From Terriglobales bacterium (GTDB lineage: Bacteria; Acidobacteriota; Terriglobia; Terriglobales; Acidobacteriaceae): DNA of 64,000 nucleotides. A program made the translations under genes and the position numbers. Below are positions 42,960-52,094 of the stretch, piece by piece; positions within the stretch are counted from its first letter, which is position 1; each line of letters opens with the position of its first letter. The notes below the pieces were generated by a model. The model was not told the origin of the DNA, ran no database searches, and saw only the letters and a program-made list of their open reading frames with translations. Location: the NCBI GenBank assembly GCA_035651995.1, contig DASRER010000034.1, forward strand, positions 62,001 to 126,000, given 5' to 3'.

Positions 42960-43521
42960 CTCTTGCCACCGACTTACGCGGAGTCTCACCGATCAGCGTC
43001 AAGCCCGCCGTGTCGACCCGGGCCGACCTCACCCGCGTTGCTTGACCCGCCCCCCCTGCTTCTATTGCCTGCAATAACTTGGCGGGGCGGTTCGCTGCAT
43101 GATATTGAGCAGCAGGAGCTTGAAACCGAGGTCTTAAGCCCTTTCTTTCCAGTGATTGTTTGGGACCACCGCCGAGGCCTCTTCTTGGCCCTCTTACTTC
43201 CAGCGTAGCAGGTTGGGCGGAGTGAATGGGAAGGCGACGAGGAAAAATTGTGCCCGCGTTTCCACGCAGTTAGCGGGAAAACTGGGGTTGCCGGGGCTTG
43301 ACAAGGATCGGACACGATGGCGCTTCCCGCCAGGGCGCGCGGGCGGGGTGGCGCATCTGCACCGGGTCCGTGCTCGCACACCGGTTTGTTGAAGCGTGCC
43401 GACGGCGAGGGCGCCCGCCGCTACATCATGGTAAGCACGGAAACCGGGCATTTGGAGCGGGATACGGCCTCAATCCGGGAAAAATCGGCTAAAAAACCCG
43501 GATTCTCAGGTCCAGGGGCTT
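42960..43521. other. 562-bp intergenic region without a recognisable gene
   Basis: No frame in this stretch has coding character I would trust. CCGCCCC (43047-43053) and GGGGCGG (43084-43090) could pair as a weak, long-looped stem after the ABC operon. I see no confident promoter, RNA gene or repeat. Confidence 0.5.
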
Positions 43522-44949
43522 GTGTTTCGGCTGTATACTTGGCGGCAACGCTGGCCCAGCTTCAGAGCGCGCACGCCCTCCCTCTGCAACGCGGCCTGTA
43601 CCGCATACGAGGATTTCCTGACGGCTCCTGCCATCGCGACCATTGGTCCCGGAAAGGCGCCCACACCACCGGACCCGAAGAATCTCGCAACCATGCTGCG
43701 CGACTGGTTGGGACAGGAACGGCTCAACTGGTCGGGCACGCCGGGCGAGCTGGCGTCGGCGCTGAAGGTCAGCGTGCCCGAACTGCTCAGCCTCATCGAA
43801 AACAGCGGGCCCGCGCTGGAGCGCCTGGGAGTGCAGGCCATGGTGCGCACCCAGAAGAGCGGAATGCGCCAGGTGGTGCTGTCGCGCAGCGATGCGCGCG
43901 CTTCGGCTGCCGCAAGTGCGCCGGGACCGGCTTCGAAGACCATCCAGCCGCCTGCGGCGTCGCGCGAAATGGCGAGCGCGACGGTAGTTGATCCGCGGAG
44001 CGTGGTGGTCCGGCCGCCGGCGGAGGAGGTTGCTCGCCGTCCGGCGACCGCTCCCGCTGCGCCGGGCGCTTCGCCGGTGACCGCCGCCAACACGCCCGCA
44101 CCGGTGGCTGCTTCAACAGCGGCGGCAAACACGGCCTCGGTGGCCACAATTGCGGCTCCCGATACAACCGCCGCGCTGACGGCTGCGCCGCGTTCGAGCG
44201 CCGCGGCCGCCCCGGCCGTCGACTACGGGCGGCTGATGGGTTCCGCGCCGGACCCGGCCGGCGCCGAGTCCGCGCGCCGCATGCGGCTGTTTGGCGCCAG
44301 TGCCGCGGCCGCGCTGCTGGGGGCAGTGGCCCTGCTCTGGCTGTTTGCCGGCAGCAACGGTCCCAGGGGCCTGGTGCAATCCGAGCAGGCAGTGCAAACC
44401 GGCGACGTGGGCGCGAACAATCCCGCGCTGCTGGAGGCGGCGAAGGCGGGCGACACCTCGGCGCAGTACACGCTGGCGATGAAATATCTGCGCGGCAACG
44501 GCGGCGACATCGACCGGACGGCGGCGGCCGAATGGCTGCATCGCGCGGCGCGCAGCGGACACGCGGCCGCGCAGTTTGAGCTAGGCAATGCCTATGCCGC
44601 CGGCAAAGGCGTGCGGGCGGACCAGCGCACTGCCTACGCGTGGCTGGCCGTCGCCGAGGCCAACGGCGAGCAGCGTGCGGCCGATGCGCTGCGCCAGGTG
44701 GCGGAGAACATGTCGCGTCCTGAAGTGGGCGAGGCACGGTTCAAGGTGGGCGACATGTATGCGCGCGGCGTCGGGGTGCGGCGCGATTCGGTGGCCGCCT
44801 ACTCCTGGTATGCCCTGGCTGAACAGGCCGGCAATGCGAGCGCCAAGCGGACCACGGCGGGACTGGCCGGCCATATGTTGCCCAGCGACGTCGCGGCCGG
44901 ACGCAGCCGCGCCGCCGACTGGCTGCAAGCGCACGGCGGCGGCAAGTAG
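43522..44949 (+). CDS. Membrane-anchored Sel1-repeat protein with novel N-terminal domain
   Basis: The frame is open for 475 residues from a GTG; the true start may be later (ATG 43693), as no ribosome site favours either. Residues about 54-122 form a small domain (WLGQERLNWSGTPGELASAL ... LERLGVQAMV ... MRQVVLSR). The same domain recurs at the C-terminus of the nearby ATPase. An Ala/Pro-rich linker, one membrane span (about 255-276) and several Sel1 repeats (TSAQYTLAMKYLRGNG, AAAQFELGNAYAAGKG, GEARFKVGDMYARGVG) follow. Sel1 repeats usually bind proteins. Confidence 0.8.
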   Translation: MFRLYTWRQRWPSFRARTPSLCNAACTAYEDFLTAPAIATIGPGKAPTPPDPKNLATMLRDWLGQERLNWSGTPGELASALKVSVPELLSLIENSGPALERLGVQAMVRTQKSGMRQVVLSRSDARASAAASAPGPASKTIQPPAASREMASATVVDPRSVVVRPPAEEVARRPATAPAAPGASPVTAANTPAPVAASTAAANTASVATIAAPDTTAALTAAPRSSAAAAPAVDYGRLMGSAPDPAGAESARRMRLFGASAAAALLGAVALLWLFAGSNGPRGLVQSEQAVQTGDVGANNPALLEAAKAGDTSAQYTLAMKYLRGNGGDIDRTAAAEWLHRAARSGHAAAQFELGNAYAAGKGVRADQRTAYAWLAVAEANGEQRAADALRQVAENMSRPEVGEARFKVGDMYARGVGVRRDSVAAYSWYALAEQAGNASAKRTTAGLAGHMLPSDVAAGRSRAADWLQAHGGGK

Positions 44950-45014
44950 GCGCCGTGGGGTGGAAGTCTTGAGCAAAGGTTGATTTTTCAAATCCGTGAG
45001 TAAAGGACTGGCAA

Positions 45015-45380
45015 ATGCCCGACAGCGTGTACGACATTGCAGTTGCCGCCGCAAAGACGACGGGACCCGATAAGCCTGGTTCATCGGATACGTACTACAA
45101 GGTCCAGGTGAGGGCGTGGACCAAGTTCGATCCGACCAATGCCGAGCTGATCGATATCGCCAGCGCAGTGGAACAGGGGACCGCGTTCCTGACCGCCATC
45201 GAAGTGGCCCGCGTGGCGACGGGCACGCACGAGATTGACGATCCCGACGTGCGTGAGCAGTTCGAGAACGTGGCGGCGGCGGAGCGTGTCGTGCGGCACC
45301 TGGAGGACCTGCCGGACGCGGTGCGCGACAAACTGCGCAGCGCGCTGGCCGGCGGACAGGCCAAGCGCGTCGCCGGGTAG
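45015..45380 (+). CDS. 121-aa hypothetical protein
   Basis: The small acidic protein has no recognised domain. It contains DTYYKVQVRAWTKFDPTNAELIDIASAVEQG followed by an amphipathic helical C-terminus (REQFENVAAAERVVRHLEDLPDAVRDKL). It lies between the Sel1 protein and the ExeA-like ATPase on the same strand, with an 18-bp gap to the latter, so the three are probably one unit. Confidence 0.65.
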   Translation: MPDSVYDIAVAAAKTTGPDKPGSSDTYYKVQVRAWTKFDPTNAELIDIASAVEQGTAFLTAIEVARVATGTHEIDDPDVREQFENVAAAERVVRHLEDLPDAVRDKLRSALAGGQAKRVAG

Positions 45381-45397
45381 ATTTCTGCTCCCTCGCT

Positions 45398-46606
45398 ATG
45401 CCTGCCGGCACGGATAGAGTGCTCACCGAACCCGCGGCCAACGCCTCTCTGTATCTGGGCGGACGATACGCCCAGGCGCTGGAATTTCTGTGCGCGGCAC
45501 GCGAAGGCCCGGCCAACATCACGCTCCTGATCTCGGAACCGGGACTGGGCAAAACCTGCCTCTTGCGCGCCGCCCTGGCGCGCCTCGAACCAGGCTCGCG
45601 TACCGCATTCGTCTTCTGGACACAACTGGAGCCGCTGGAGTTCATCCAGCATCTGCTTTCGGCGGCCGGCGTGTCCGAACCGGCGGGCGACGTGGCGACG
45701 GCGCAGAAACAATTGCAGGAAGTGCTGCAGGATTCCGCCCGCGCCGGGAAGCGCTTCGTGCTGGCGATTGACGAAGCGCAGAACCTTTCGCCCGAGGCGC
45801 TGGAAAAACTCTCCGCCGTGCTGGACTTCGGACTGGCGAAGACCGGGCGGCTGCACGTCATTTTCGCGGCGCTGCCCGGCTTTACCGCCTCGCTGGAAAG
45901 ACCGCAGGCGCGCCGCCTGCAGGAGCGCGTGGGGGGAGTGGTGTCACTGGCGGCGCTCACCCACAACGAGACGGCGGAGTACATCGAATTCCGCAGCCGG
46001 CGTGCGGGCGAAGCGCGCCTTCCGCAGGAAGAGGCCCGGAGGATCGTTTCGGGCAGCGGCGGCGTTCCGCGAGTGATCGATCAGCTCTGCGATGAGGCGT
46101 TGCGCCGCATCGCGGGCAATGAGCAGGAGACCGCCGAGATCACGCTCCTCGATAGCGCGCTGGGCGCCCTCTTCCCTGCCGGTCAGTTGCCGCGCTACGC
46201 AATTCCCTTCGAGCCGGCGCAACCTCCACCGTCGGCTGCGCCAATTGCCCGGCCCGCGGCCACGGCGGACGTCCCGGCAAGGCCTCCTGCGGCGGCGCGG
46301 GAACGGGCAGCAGCTCACCGAGCGCCGGCGCCGCCCGCTTCACCGCCGCGGCCCGCGCCATCCCGCCCACAGGCCGGCCCGGCCGATCCGAGCGTGGCGA
46401 AAGTTTGCGAATGGTTCCTTGAGCCGCGGCGATCGTGGTCGGGTACGCCCGCCGAACTTGCTGTGGCCAGCGGCGCCGCGGCAGAGGGCCTGGCCGAGCG
46501 CCTTCAGGCCAGCGCCGACGTGCTGCGCGGATTCGGCGTGCAAGCAGCCGTGGTGCGGCGTCCCGGCCGGCCGCGCATGATTACCCTCTCCCGCTTGTCC
46601 GCTTAG
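45398..46606 (+). CDS. ExeA-like AAA+ ATPase with shared C-terminal domain
   Basis: The 402-residue protein has Walker A SEPGLGKT (46-53), Walker B VLAIDEAQ (121-128), and a C-terminal AAA lid (EEARRIVSGSGGVPRVIDQLCDEAL), as in ExeA/GspA ATPases. After a Pro/Ala-rich linker (about 255-330), residues 331-402 repeat the domain seen at the N-terminus of the Sel1 protein (WFLEPRRSWSGTPAELAVAS ... LRGFGVQAAVV ... PRMITLSR). There is no membrane span. It may deliver ATP-driven assembly to the Sel1 membrane protein. Confidence 0.85.
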   Translation: MPAGTDRVLTEPAANASLYLGGRYAQALEFLCAAREGPANITLLISEPGLGKTCLLRAALARLEPGSRTAFVFWTQLEPLEFIQHLLSAAGVSEPAGDVATAQKQLQEVLQDSARAGKRFVLAIDEAQNLSPEALEKLSAVLDFGLAKTGRLHVIFAALPGFTASLERPQARRLQERVGGVVSLAALTHNETAEYIEFRSRRAGEARLPQEEARRIVSGSGGVPRVIDQLCDEALRRIAGNEQETAEITLLDSALGALFPAGQLPRYAIPFEPAQPPPSAAPIARPAATADVPARPPAAARERAAAHRAPAPPASPPRPAPSRPQAGPADPSVAKVCEWFLEPRRSWSGTPAELAVASGAAAEGLAERLQASADVLRGFGVQAAVVRRPGRPRMITLSRLSA

Positions 46607-46665
46607 CGATCTCCCAAACCGCCGGGCTTGTTCGCCATCGAGCTGATCTGCCGTTGCGGCGGCAT

Positions 46666-48765
46666 TCAGGCTTCCGTGGTGAGGGCTGCGCGCTCAGCGA
46701 CAGCGACGCGGTCGCGCCCGGAGTGCTTGGCGCGATAGAGCGCATGGTCGGCGGCACGCAGCAGATCGGCCGGGGTGCGGCGGTGTTCGGGAAACGCGGC
46801 AACGCCGATGGAAAGCGTGATGGCCGCGAGCAGCTCGCCGTGCAAGCGGACCGAGAGGCGGCGTGCGCGTTCCAATTGCTGTTCGGCGCGCCGGCGTGCC
46901 TCGTCGGCCGCGGCATCGGGAAGAACCAGGGCGAATTCCTCGCCTCCATAGCGGCAGGCGACGTCTTCACCTCGGACGCCGGTCTGCAGCAGATTGCCGA
47001 TTTCGCGCAGCATGAGGTCGCCGGCCTCGTGTCCGAAGGCGTCGTTGAACCGCTTGAAGTGGTCGACATCCACCATGAGCGCGGCCAGCGGCTTGCCGGA
47101 ACGCGCCGCGCGATGGACCTCGCGCTCCAGCGACTCCTCGAGATAGCGGCGATTGAACAGGCCGGTGAGTGGATCGCGCAGTGACTGGTGGCGCAGGGTT
47201 TCGCGCAGGCGAAGGTTACCGAGCGCCAGCGCGATGTGCTCGCTCACCGTGATCGCGAGCCGGCGGCGCGCCGCTGGATCGCGCCCTGAGGCCTGCGGCT
47301 CGGGGATGGCATTCCCCAGCAACATGAGCATACCGATCGAATCACCCTGTGCGGCCAGCGGAATGCACACGCTGGCCACGCCGGCGGATGCCGGCAGGTG
47401 CGAGCAACGCTGCGCCGGATCCAAACTGAGATTTTCATGCGGGCGATTGCGGCGCAGGGCCCAGCATTGATCGGGCGCAAACACCATCTCGCCGGGCTGG
47501 CGGTCGCCCCAGCGAACGACGGCGTCGAGCAGATTGTGAGACGCGGTCAGGACGAACAAAGCGCCCGAGCAGTCGGGGAAAAAGCCGGGCATGGCGGAGG
47601 CGATAACAGCGTGCGCTTCCTCGCTTGTATAGCACGACTGGAGGAAGTCAGCCAGTTCGCTGAGCCGGCGCAGCTGCTCTTCGCGGAGGCGGGCCGCCGC
47701 CTCGCTTTCTCGCTCGCTGGTAATGTCGCGCACCACCGAACTGAAACCGCGGATGCTGCCGTCGCCATTGCGGACCGCGGCCACGTTGACGTCGGCCCAG
47801 TAGCTGCTCCCATCGCGGCGCAAGCGACGGGCAATCTCGTGATGGCGGCCGTGCGCGCGCGCTGCTGCGAGCACCAGTTCGGGCTTGCCGAGGTCGCGGT
47901 CCTCCTGGACGAAGAAGCGCGAAAAATGCTGCCCCACGACCTCGCTCTCCTGGAAGCCGGCGAGACGCGCCGCGCCCTGGTTCCAGGAAACGATGTGGCC
48001 GGCAGGATCGAGGAAGACGATGGAGTAGCCGCCGATCTGGTCGATCAGCAGGCGCAGGTCTTCACGGCTCTCGCGCAGCGACGACTCGAGCACGCGGCGG
48101 CGGCAAATTTCGCGGCGCAGAAGCAGCACCACGCAGAGCAGCAGGAGCATGCTGGCCCCCGAGCCGCCGATCACCAGCCACTGCACCAGGAACGTCTCGT
48201 GGCGCTGAGCGGCGAGGTGCTGCTCGCGCAGCCGTTCTTCCTCCGTGCGAACCGCGCTGGCGATTCCGGCGATGTCGGCGTGGTCCTGCATGGTGGGCGG
48301 TTCCACCGGATAACGCAGCTGCGCTTCCAGATCGGCGCCGGCATGGATGGAATCCTGGAGCGATTGCTGCAGCAGCGCCAGGCGCGCTTCCAGCACAGGC
48401 TCCAGCGTGCGCAGCCGCTCCTGCTGAGCGGGGTTGTCCCGGGTGAGCGTGCGAACGCGCCGGAAGTGAACCCGCGCCTGCTCGGCCGCCTTCAGGAAAC
48501 GCTCCCGATGCTCGTGGCGGCCGGTGATGGTGAAGCCGTGGTGTGCCACCTGCGCCTCGAGGGCGTGCTGCTGGAACTGCTCGAGCGCATTGATGACCTC
48601 GTGAGTGTGCTCGACGCGCTCCACGGCCGACTCCAGGCGCCGCATCTGCTTGACCGCGAGCACGTCAATGGCGATCAGGATTGCCAGGGCCGCCGCGAAC
48701 AACAGCAGCGCATTGCGATGCGGTCTGTTCCTGTGCGCGGTCTCTTGCCGCCCGGTGTTCGCCAT
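46666..48765 (-). CDS. Diguanylate cyclase with CHASE3, PAS, GAF and GGDEF domains
   Basis: The 699-residue membrane protein has an N-terminal span (LLLFAAALAILIAIDVLAV), a CHASE3-like sensor (about 35-190), a second span near 195-215, a PAS domain (about 225-355), a GAF domain and a C-terminal GGDEF domain. The active site reads GGEEF (607-611). RGED five residues upstream (598-601) is a complete RxxD inhibitory site. It should therefore be an active, product-inhibited c-di-GMP synthase. It is convergent with the ATPase gene and has no EAL domain. Confidence 0.92.
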   Translation of the reverse strand: MANTGRQETAHRNRPHRNALLLFAAALAILIAIDVLAVKQMRRLESAVERVEHTHEVINALEQFQQHALEAQVAHHGFTITGRHEHRERFLKAAEQARVHFRRVRTLTRDNPAQQERLRTLEPVLEARLALLQQSLQDSIHAGADLEAQLRYPVEPPTMQDHADIAGIASAVRTEEERLREQHLAAQRHETFLVQWLVIGGSGASMLLLLCVVLLLRREICRRRVLESSLRESREDLRLLIDQIGGYSIVFLDPAGHIVSWNQGAARLAGFQESEVVGQHFSRFFVQEDRDLGKPELVLAAARAHGRHHEIARRLRRDGSSYWADVNVAAVRNGDGSIRGFSSVVRDITSERESEAAARLREEQLRRLSELADFLQSCYTSEEAHAVIASAMPGFFPDCSGALFVLTASHNLLDAVVRWGDRQPGEMVFAPDQCWALRRNRPHENLSLDPAQRCSHLPASAGVASVCIPLAAQGDSIGMLMLLGNAIPEPQASGRDPAARRRLAITVSEHIALALGNLRLRETLRHQSLRDPLTGLFNRRYLEESLEREVHRAARSGKPLAALMVDVDHFKRFNDAFGHEAGDLMLREIGNLLQTGVRGEDVACRYGGEEFALVLPDAAADEARRRAEQQLERARRLSVRLHGELLAAITLSIGVAAFPEHRRTPADLLRAADHALYRAKHSGRDRVAVAERAALTTEA

Positions 48766-49041
48766 ATGGACGTTCGCCTGAGGGAGGACTCGATGCTAGC
48801 CAACGCGGCGCGGCGGAAGAATACGAATCAGGAGCAGGGGGCGGGCGAGAGTTCCCGTTTTGGCATGCACAAAAGTGGGGTGGCGAATGGGGACGCGGTG
48901 GCGTCGGGACTTGTGGTGGCGTGAACAGCGCGGACGGGGGTGTCCGCGCCACGCGGCCTGTGATCGATTCGCAGGCCTGGTTGCGCGCCCGGCCCCGTCC
49001 CTCCATCACCGTTGCGGATTACGGTGACGGCGTCATCGCTG
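48766..49041. other. Intergenic region with short palindrome
   Basis: No gene is seen here. GCGCGGAC (48928-48935) and GTCCGCGC (48942-48949) form a perfect 8-bp hairpin with a GGGGGT loop, probably an intergenic repeat rather than a terminator because no T-run follows. Confidence 0.5.
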
Positions 49042-49074
49042 AAAAAAGAAGCGCGTCCGAGATGGACGCGCTTC
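49042..49074 (-). terminator. Intrinsic terminator
   Basis: On the minus strand a perfect 11-bp stem (GAAGCGCGTCC / GGACGCGCTTC, loop of 5) is followed directly by six T. It lies 18 bp past the stop of the Gly/Tyr-rich secreted protein gene and clearly ends that transcript. Confidence 0.92.
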
Positions 49075-49091
49075 AGCAGGACCCTGGGGAT

Positions 49092-49763
49092 CTAGCGCCT
49101 GTAGATGCCGTTGCCGTAGCCCTGACGATAGCCCTGGTTGTAGGCCTCGCGATAAGCGTTCTTGTAGATCTGCTTGTCGCCGCCCACGGTGCTCTGGCCA
49201 TGATCGGCGTCCTTCCAGGTGTCGTGCTCGGTCGGACGGAAGCTGTGGCCGGTCTGCCGGTCCTTTTCGCCGTCGTGCAGGCCGTCCTGGTAGCCGTACT
49301 GCCGCGCGGTGCTGACAATGCTGCCGTTGCCATAGCCGCCGTAGCCGCCGTTGCGCCCGTAGCCGCCATTGCCGTACCCGCCGTTGCCGTAACCACCGTT
49401 CCCGTAGCCCCAGTTGCCGTAGCCGCGCCGGTTGCCTTCCTCCCAGCCACGCTTGTAGCCCTGGACGTAGGCGGCGCGGTCCTGGCCGCGGTAGTCGTGA
49501 TCGTCGGCGCGACGGCGGCGGCCATTGCGGGCGTCGGAGAAGCCTTCCCGGTAGCCGGCCTGCCAGGCGGCGCTGTTGTTGCGGCCGTTGCGGTCCCATC
49601 CGCGATCGTCGTCATCGCGATAGTTGCGGTCGCGGTCGCGATCATGGTCGCGATCACGATATCGGTCGTCGTCGTGGTAGTAGGACCAGCTCTGCGCCGC
49701 GGCCAGCGACGCGCTGCCCGCCAGCAGAGCTGCTCCGAAGAGCGCGATTGTGAGTTTCCTCAT
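49092..49763 (-). CDS. Secreted Gly/Tyr/Asn- and Asp/Arg-rich repeat protein
   Basis: ATG 49763 has GGAGGGAAC just upstream and starts a signal peptide (MRKLTIALFGAALLAGSASLAAAQ). The mature 200 residues have three parts. First is a D/R/Y-rich stretch with RDRDHDRDRDRNYRDDDD. Next is a segment with repeated AGYREGF/QGYKRGWEEG units. Last is a run of GYGNG repeats followed by more YREAYNQGYRQGYG units. Low-complexity composition suggests an extracellular or periplasmic disordered or adhesive protein. No enzyme motif is present. Confidence 0.8.
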   Translation of the reverse strand: MRKLTIALFGAALLAGSASLAAAQSWSYYHDDDRYRDRDHDRDRDRNYRDDDDRGWDRNGRNNSAAWQAGYREGFSDARNGRRRRADDHDYRGQDRAAYVQGYKRGWEEGNRRGYGNWGYGNGGYGNGGYGNGGYGRNGGYGGYGNGSIVSTARQYGYQDGLHDGEKDRQTGHSFRPTEHDTWKDADHGQSTVGGDKQIYKNAYREAYNQGYRQGYGNGIYRR

Positions 49764-50176
49764 CGTTCCCTCCCTGCCTCGGGAGGGCCGGAATCGCGGC
49801 CCTGCCGAAAGCCTGGTTTTTCGTTCTGGCGAAAGTGGCTGCTGGTGTAAACACCGCGCCAATCGCCTAGTTGCGACCCCGCCCGAACCGATCGGGCGTC
49901 GCCTTTCGTGGCCCTGTTAACACATAGAACGGCAGCCACAACCAGAGTTGCGGGTGTGAGACATGCGATGCCGACGTGAGTTGCCGGGTTGCTTGGGGGG
50001 TACCACAGTTTCGAGTTTCGCGCAGCTATGTTCCAGGGGAAGCTGAAGGCGGGCGTGCCCAGGCCGCGCACCTGGCGCAGCACGTTGCCGCGCTTGACCG
50101 CGTCAAACATCAGCGTCGAGGTCTCAACACAAAGGACACGAAGCGGCACAAAGGGGACGAAGGACGACGCAGGCGT
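49764..50176. other. Intergenic region with structured element
   Basis: No gene is seen. A nested stem lies at 49873-49902: GCGAC / GTCGC enclosing GCCCGA / TCGGGC with a 5-base loop. It would fall in the 5' region of the secreted-protein transcript. Near 50130-50160 is a purine-rich stretch with repeated ACAAAGG and GACGAAGG words, typical of dispersed intergenic repeats. Confidence 0.45.
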
Positions 50177-51205
50177 TCAGAGCGCTTGTATTTCCCGCCA
50201 GATGTCGGCTCTTACGGCGATGCCGTCGCGCTCGGCGCGGGCACGGCGCTCGGCCATGCGCTGCCCGGGGACGCTGGGAACCTCGGCGCCGGGAGCGGAG
50301 GGCGTGGCCGAATTCACGTCGGCAACGATGGATTCCACGATGACGTTTGCTTTCTCGGCGGCGATTCGCTTCAGGTCGATCGCGATGAAGATCTGCGACA
50401 GCGAAGTCTCGGCGGAACCGGCGGTGATGTGGTGGGTTGCGTGACCTTCGGAGACCGCAGCGGCCAGCGTGTCGAGAAGAATGCGCAGGCCCACGCCCTT
50501 CCACAAGCCGATCGGCAGCAGCCGCTTGGTCTTTAATACTGCGGCCGGATCGCGCGTCACGTGATTGCTGGAATCGAAGCCTGCATCGGCGGGAAGCGGT
50601 TCCCCCGAGCGGGCCGCGCTCTCGATGCGTCCCACGGAGAACTGGCTCATGGCCATGTCGAGAAGAAGATGTCCGCCCTGGCGCGGCGCCGCAATGACCA
50701 CGGGATTGTTGCCGACGCGCACCTGCTGGCCTCCCCAGGGCGGCATGAGCGCGATGGTGTTGGTCCAGCAAATGCCGATGCAGCCGGCGTCGGCGGCCTG
50801 GAGTCCGTAGGTGCCGGCGCGCATCCAGTGGTTGGTGTGTCGCAGGCCCACGCAGCCCACGCCGTGCTTTTCCGCCAGCGCGATGGCGCGGCCCATCGAA
50901 TGCAGCGCGTTCAGGATGCCCGCGCCACCGTGCCCGTCCCAGCGCTCGAAGGCGCCCACCGCGTGCACCAGCTCAGGCGCAACGCCGGTCTTCACAATCC
51001 CTTTGCGGACGTGCTGTATGAAGAGCGGAAAGCGATTGACGCCATGCGAGTGCACGCCGTCGCGCGTGCTCTCGGCGAAAACGCGCGCCATGGTGGCGCT
51101 TTCATCCCGGGTGAATCCGTTCCTGCTCAGAACGCGCTCCAATTCGCCAACCAGCTGATCGAAGGTCACGCGCTCGTTTCGCGGCTTGAGGGTGATTGGT
51201 GGCAT
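50177..51205 (-). CDS. Ldh2/MdhC-type NAD(P)-dependent 2-hydroxyacid dehydrogenase
   Basis: The protein (342 residues from ATG 51205) belongs to the malate/L-lactate/ureidoglycolate/2,3-diketogulonate reductase family. Landmarks are STRDGVHSHGVNRFP with the conserved His, CVGLRHTNHWMRAGTYGL, WTNTIALMPPWGG and LPIGLWKGVGLRILLD. Substrate within the family (lactate, malate or diketogulonate) cannot be told. A longer frame upstream is not supported by the family N-terminus. It lies 76 bp downstream of cobA and may be separately transcribed. Confidence 0.85.
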   Translation of the reverse strand: MPPITLKPRNERVTFDQLVGELERVLSRNGFTRDESATMARVFAESTRDGVHSHGVNRFPLFIQHVRKGIVKTGVAPELVHAVGAFERWDGHGGAGILNALHSMGRAIALAEKHGVGCVGLRHTNHWMRAGTYGLQAADAGCIGICWTNTIALMPPWGGQQVRVGNNPVVIAAPRQGGHLLLDMAMSQFSVGRIESAARSGEPLPADAGFDSSNHVTRDPAAVLKTKRLLPIGLWKGVGLRILLDTLAAAVSEGHATHHITAGSAETSLSQIFIAIDLKRIAAEKANVIVESIVADVNSATPSAPGAEVPSVPGQRMAERRARAERDGIAVRADIWREIQAL

Positions 51206-51281
51206 GAGCACCGGCGAGCATAATTCGCGAGTCGGCGTTTGCCAATCGGGACCGGTCTCGGCGTTTCGGATCGCGCGACGA

Positions 51282-52094
51282 CTACAGCAACGACTCGATG
51301 CACGTTTCCCTCTCGTGCGGCAGGACCGCATGCGGGACGTCGGGCCCTGTCGCGGCGGGATGTTCGGCGGGATGTTCGGCGCGCTTTGCGAGCGCTTTGC
51401 CCACCAGCAGCAGCGCGGGTGTGGGCAGCGGGTCCACCTTGCCCAACTCGGCGAGCGTTTGCGTGGCGGTCTGCTGCTCACGCGTGGCGGCGCGCGAGAC
51501 AATGATGCAGGGCGTGCCGCGCTCCAGGCCCGCGGCGATCAATTCATCAGCCACGCGGCCGTAGTCGCGTCCGGGCATGTAGATGGCGAGCGTGGCGTCG
51601 CTGCGCGCGAGGCCGTGCCAGTCCGTCGCTTCACCGGCGCAGCGGTTGGCGGTGGTCACGATCAGCGTGGCGGCCGCGCGGCGGTCCGTGAGCGAGCGGC
51701 GCACCGACGCCGCGGCCGCGAATGCGGCGGTTACGCCGGGCACGATCTCGTATTCCACGCCGGCCGCGTCCAGCGCATCCATTTCTTCCCCCGCGCGGCC
51801 GAAGACCAGCGGATCGCCGCCTTTCAGGCGCAGCACGTCGCTGCCGCCGGTGGCGAAGAAGACCAGCAGCGCGTTGATCTGCGACTGCGTGGTGCGCTTT
51901 TCGCCGTGCGGCTTGCCCACGTTCACCAGCAGCGCTTCCGGCCGCGCCAGCGCGAGAATCTCGCCGGAAACAAGATCGTCGTGCAGCACCACGGAAGCTT
52001 CGCCGAGCAAACGGTGCGCTTTGCGCGTGAGCAGCTCGGGATCACCGGGGCCGGCGCCCACCAGGTACACCTTGCCGTTGCGCCTGGCTGTCAT
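51282..52094 (-). CDS. cobA: Uroporphyrinogen-III C-methyltransferase
   Basis: The 270-residue SAM-dependent methylase has VYLVGAGPGDPELLTRKA, VNVGKPHGEKRTTQSQIN, VLRLKGGDPLVFGRAGEE and YEIVPGVTAAFAAAA, all classical SUMT motifs. It converts uroporphyrinogen III to precorrin-2 for siroheme. It overlaps the precorrin-2 dehydrogenase by 4 bp. The C-terminus has a His/Pro-rich tail (AEHPAEHPAATGPD) outside the conserved fold. Confidence 0.94.
   Translation of the reverse strand: MTARRNGKVYLVGAGPGDPELLTRKAHRLLGEASVVLHDDLVSGEILALARPEALLVNVGKPHGEKRTTQSQINALLVFFATGGSDVLRLKGGDPLVFGRAGEEMDALDAAGVEYEIVPGVTAAFAAAASVRRSLTDRRAAATLIVTTANRCAGEATDWHGLARSDATLAIYMPGRDYGRVADELIAAGLERGTPCIIVSRAATREQQTATQTLAELGKVDPLPTPALLLVGKALAKRAEHPAEHPAATGPDVPHAVLPHERETCIESLL

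Noticed and set aside
42960-43521. Short frames and possible mobile-element debris in the 562-bp gap
   Set aside because: No transposase motif, inverted repeat pair or duplication could be found.
49764-49990. A c-di-GMP-I (GEMM) riboswitch upstream of the secreted protein
   Set aside because: ACAGGGC, GAAAG and GACGC words occur, but the GEMM helices and the conserved AAAGCC and tetraloop-receptor parts are missing.
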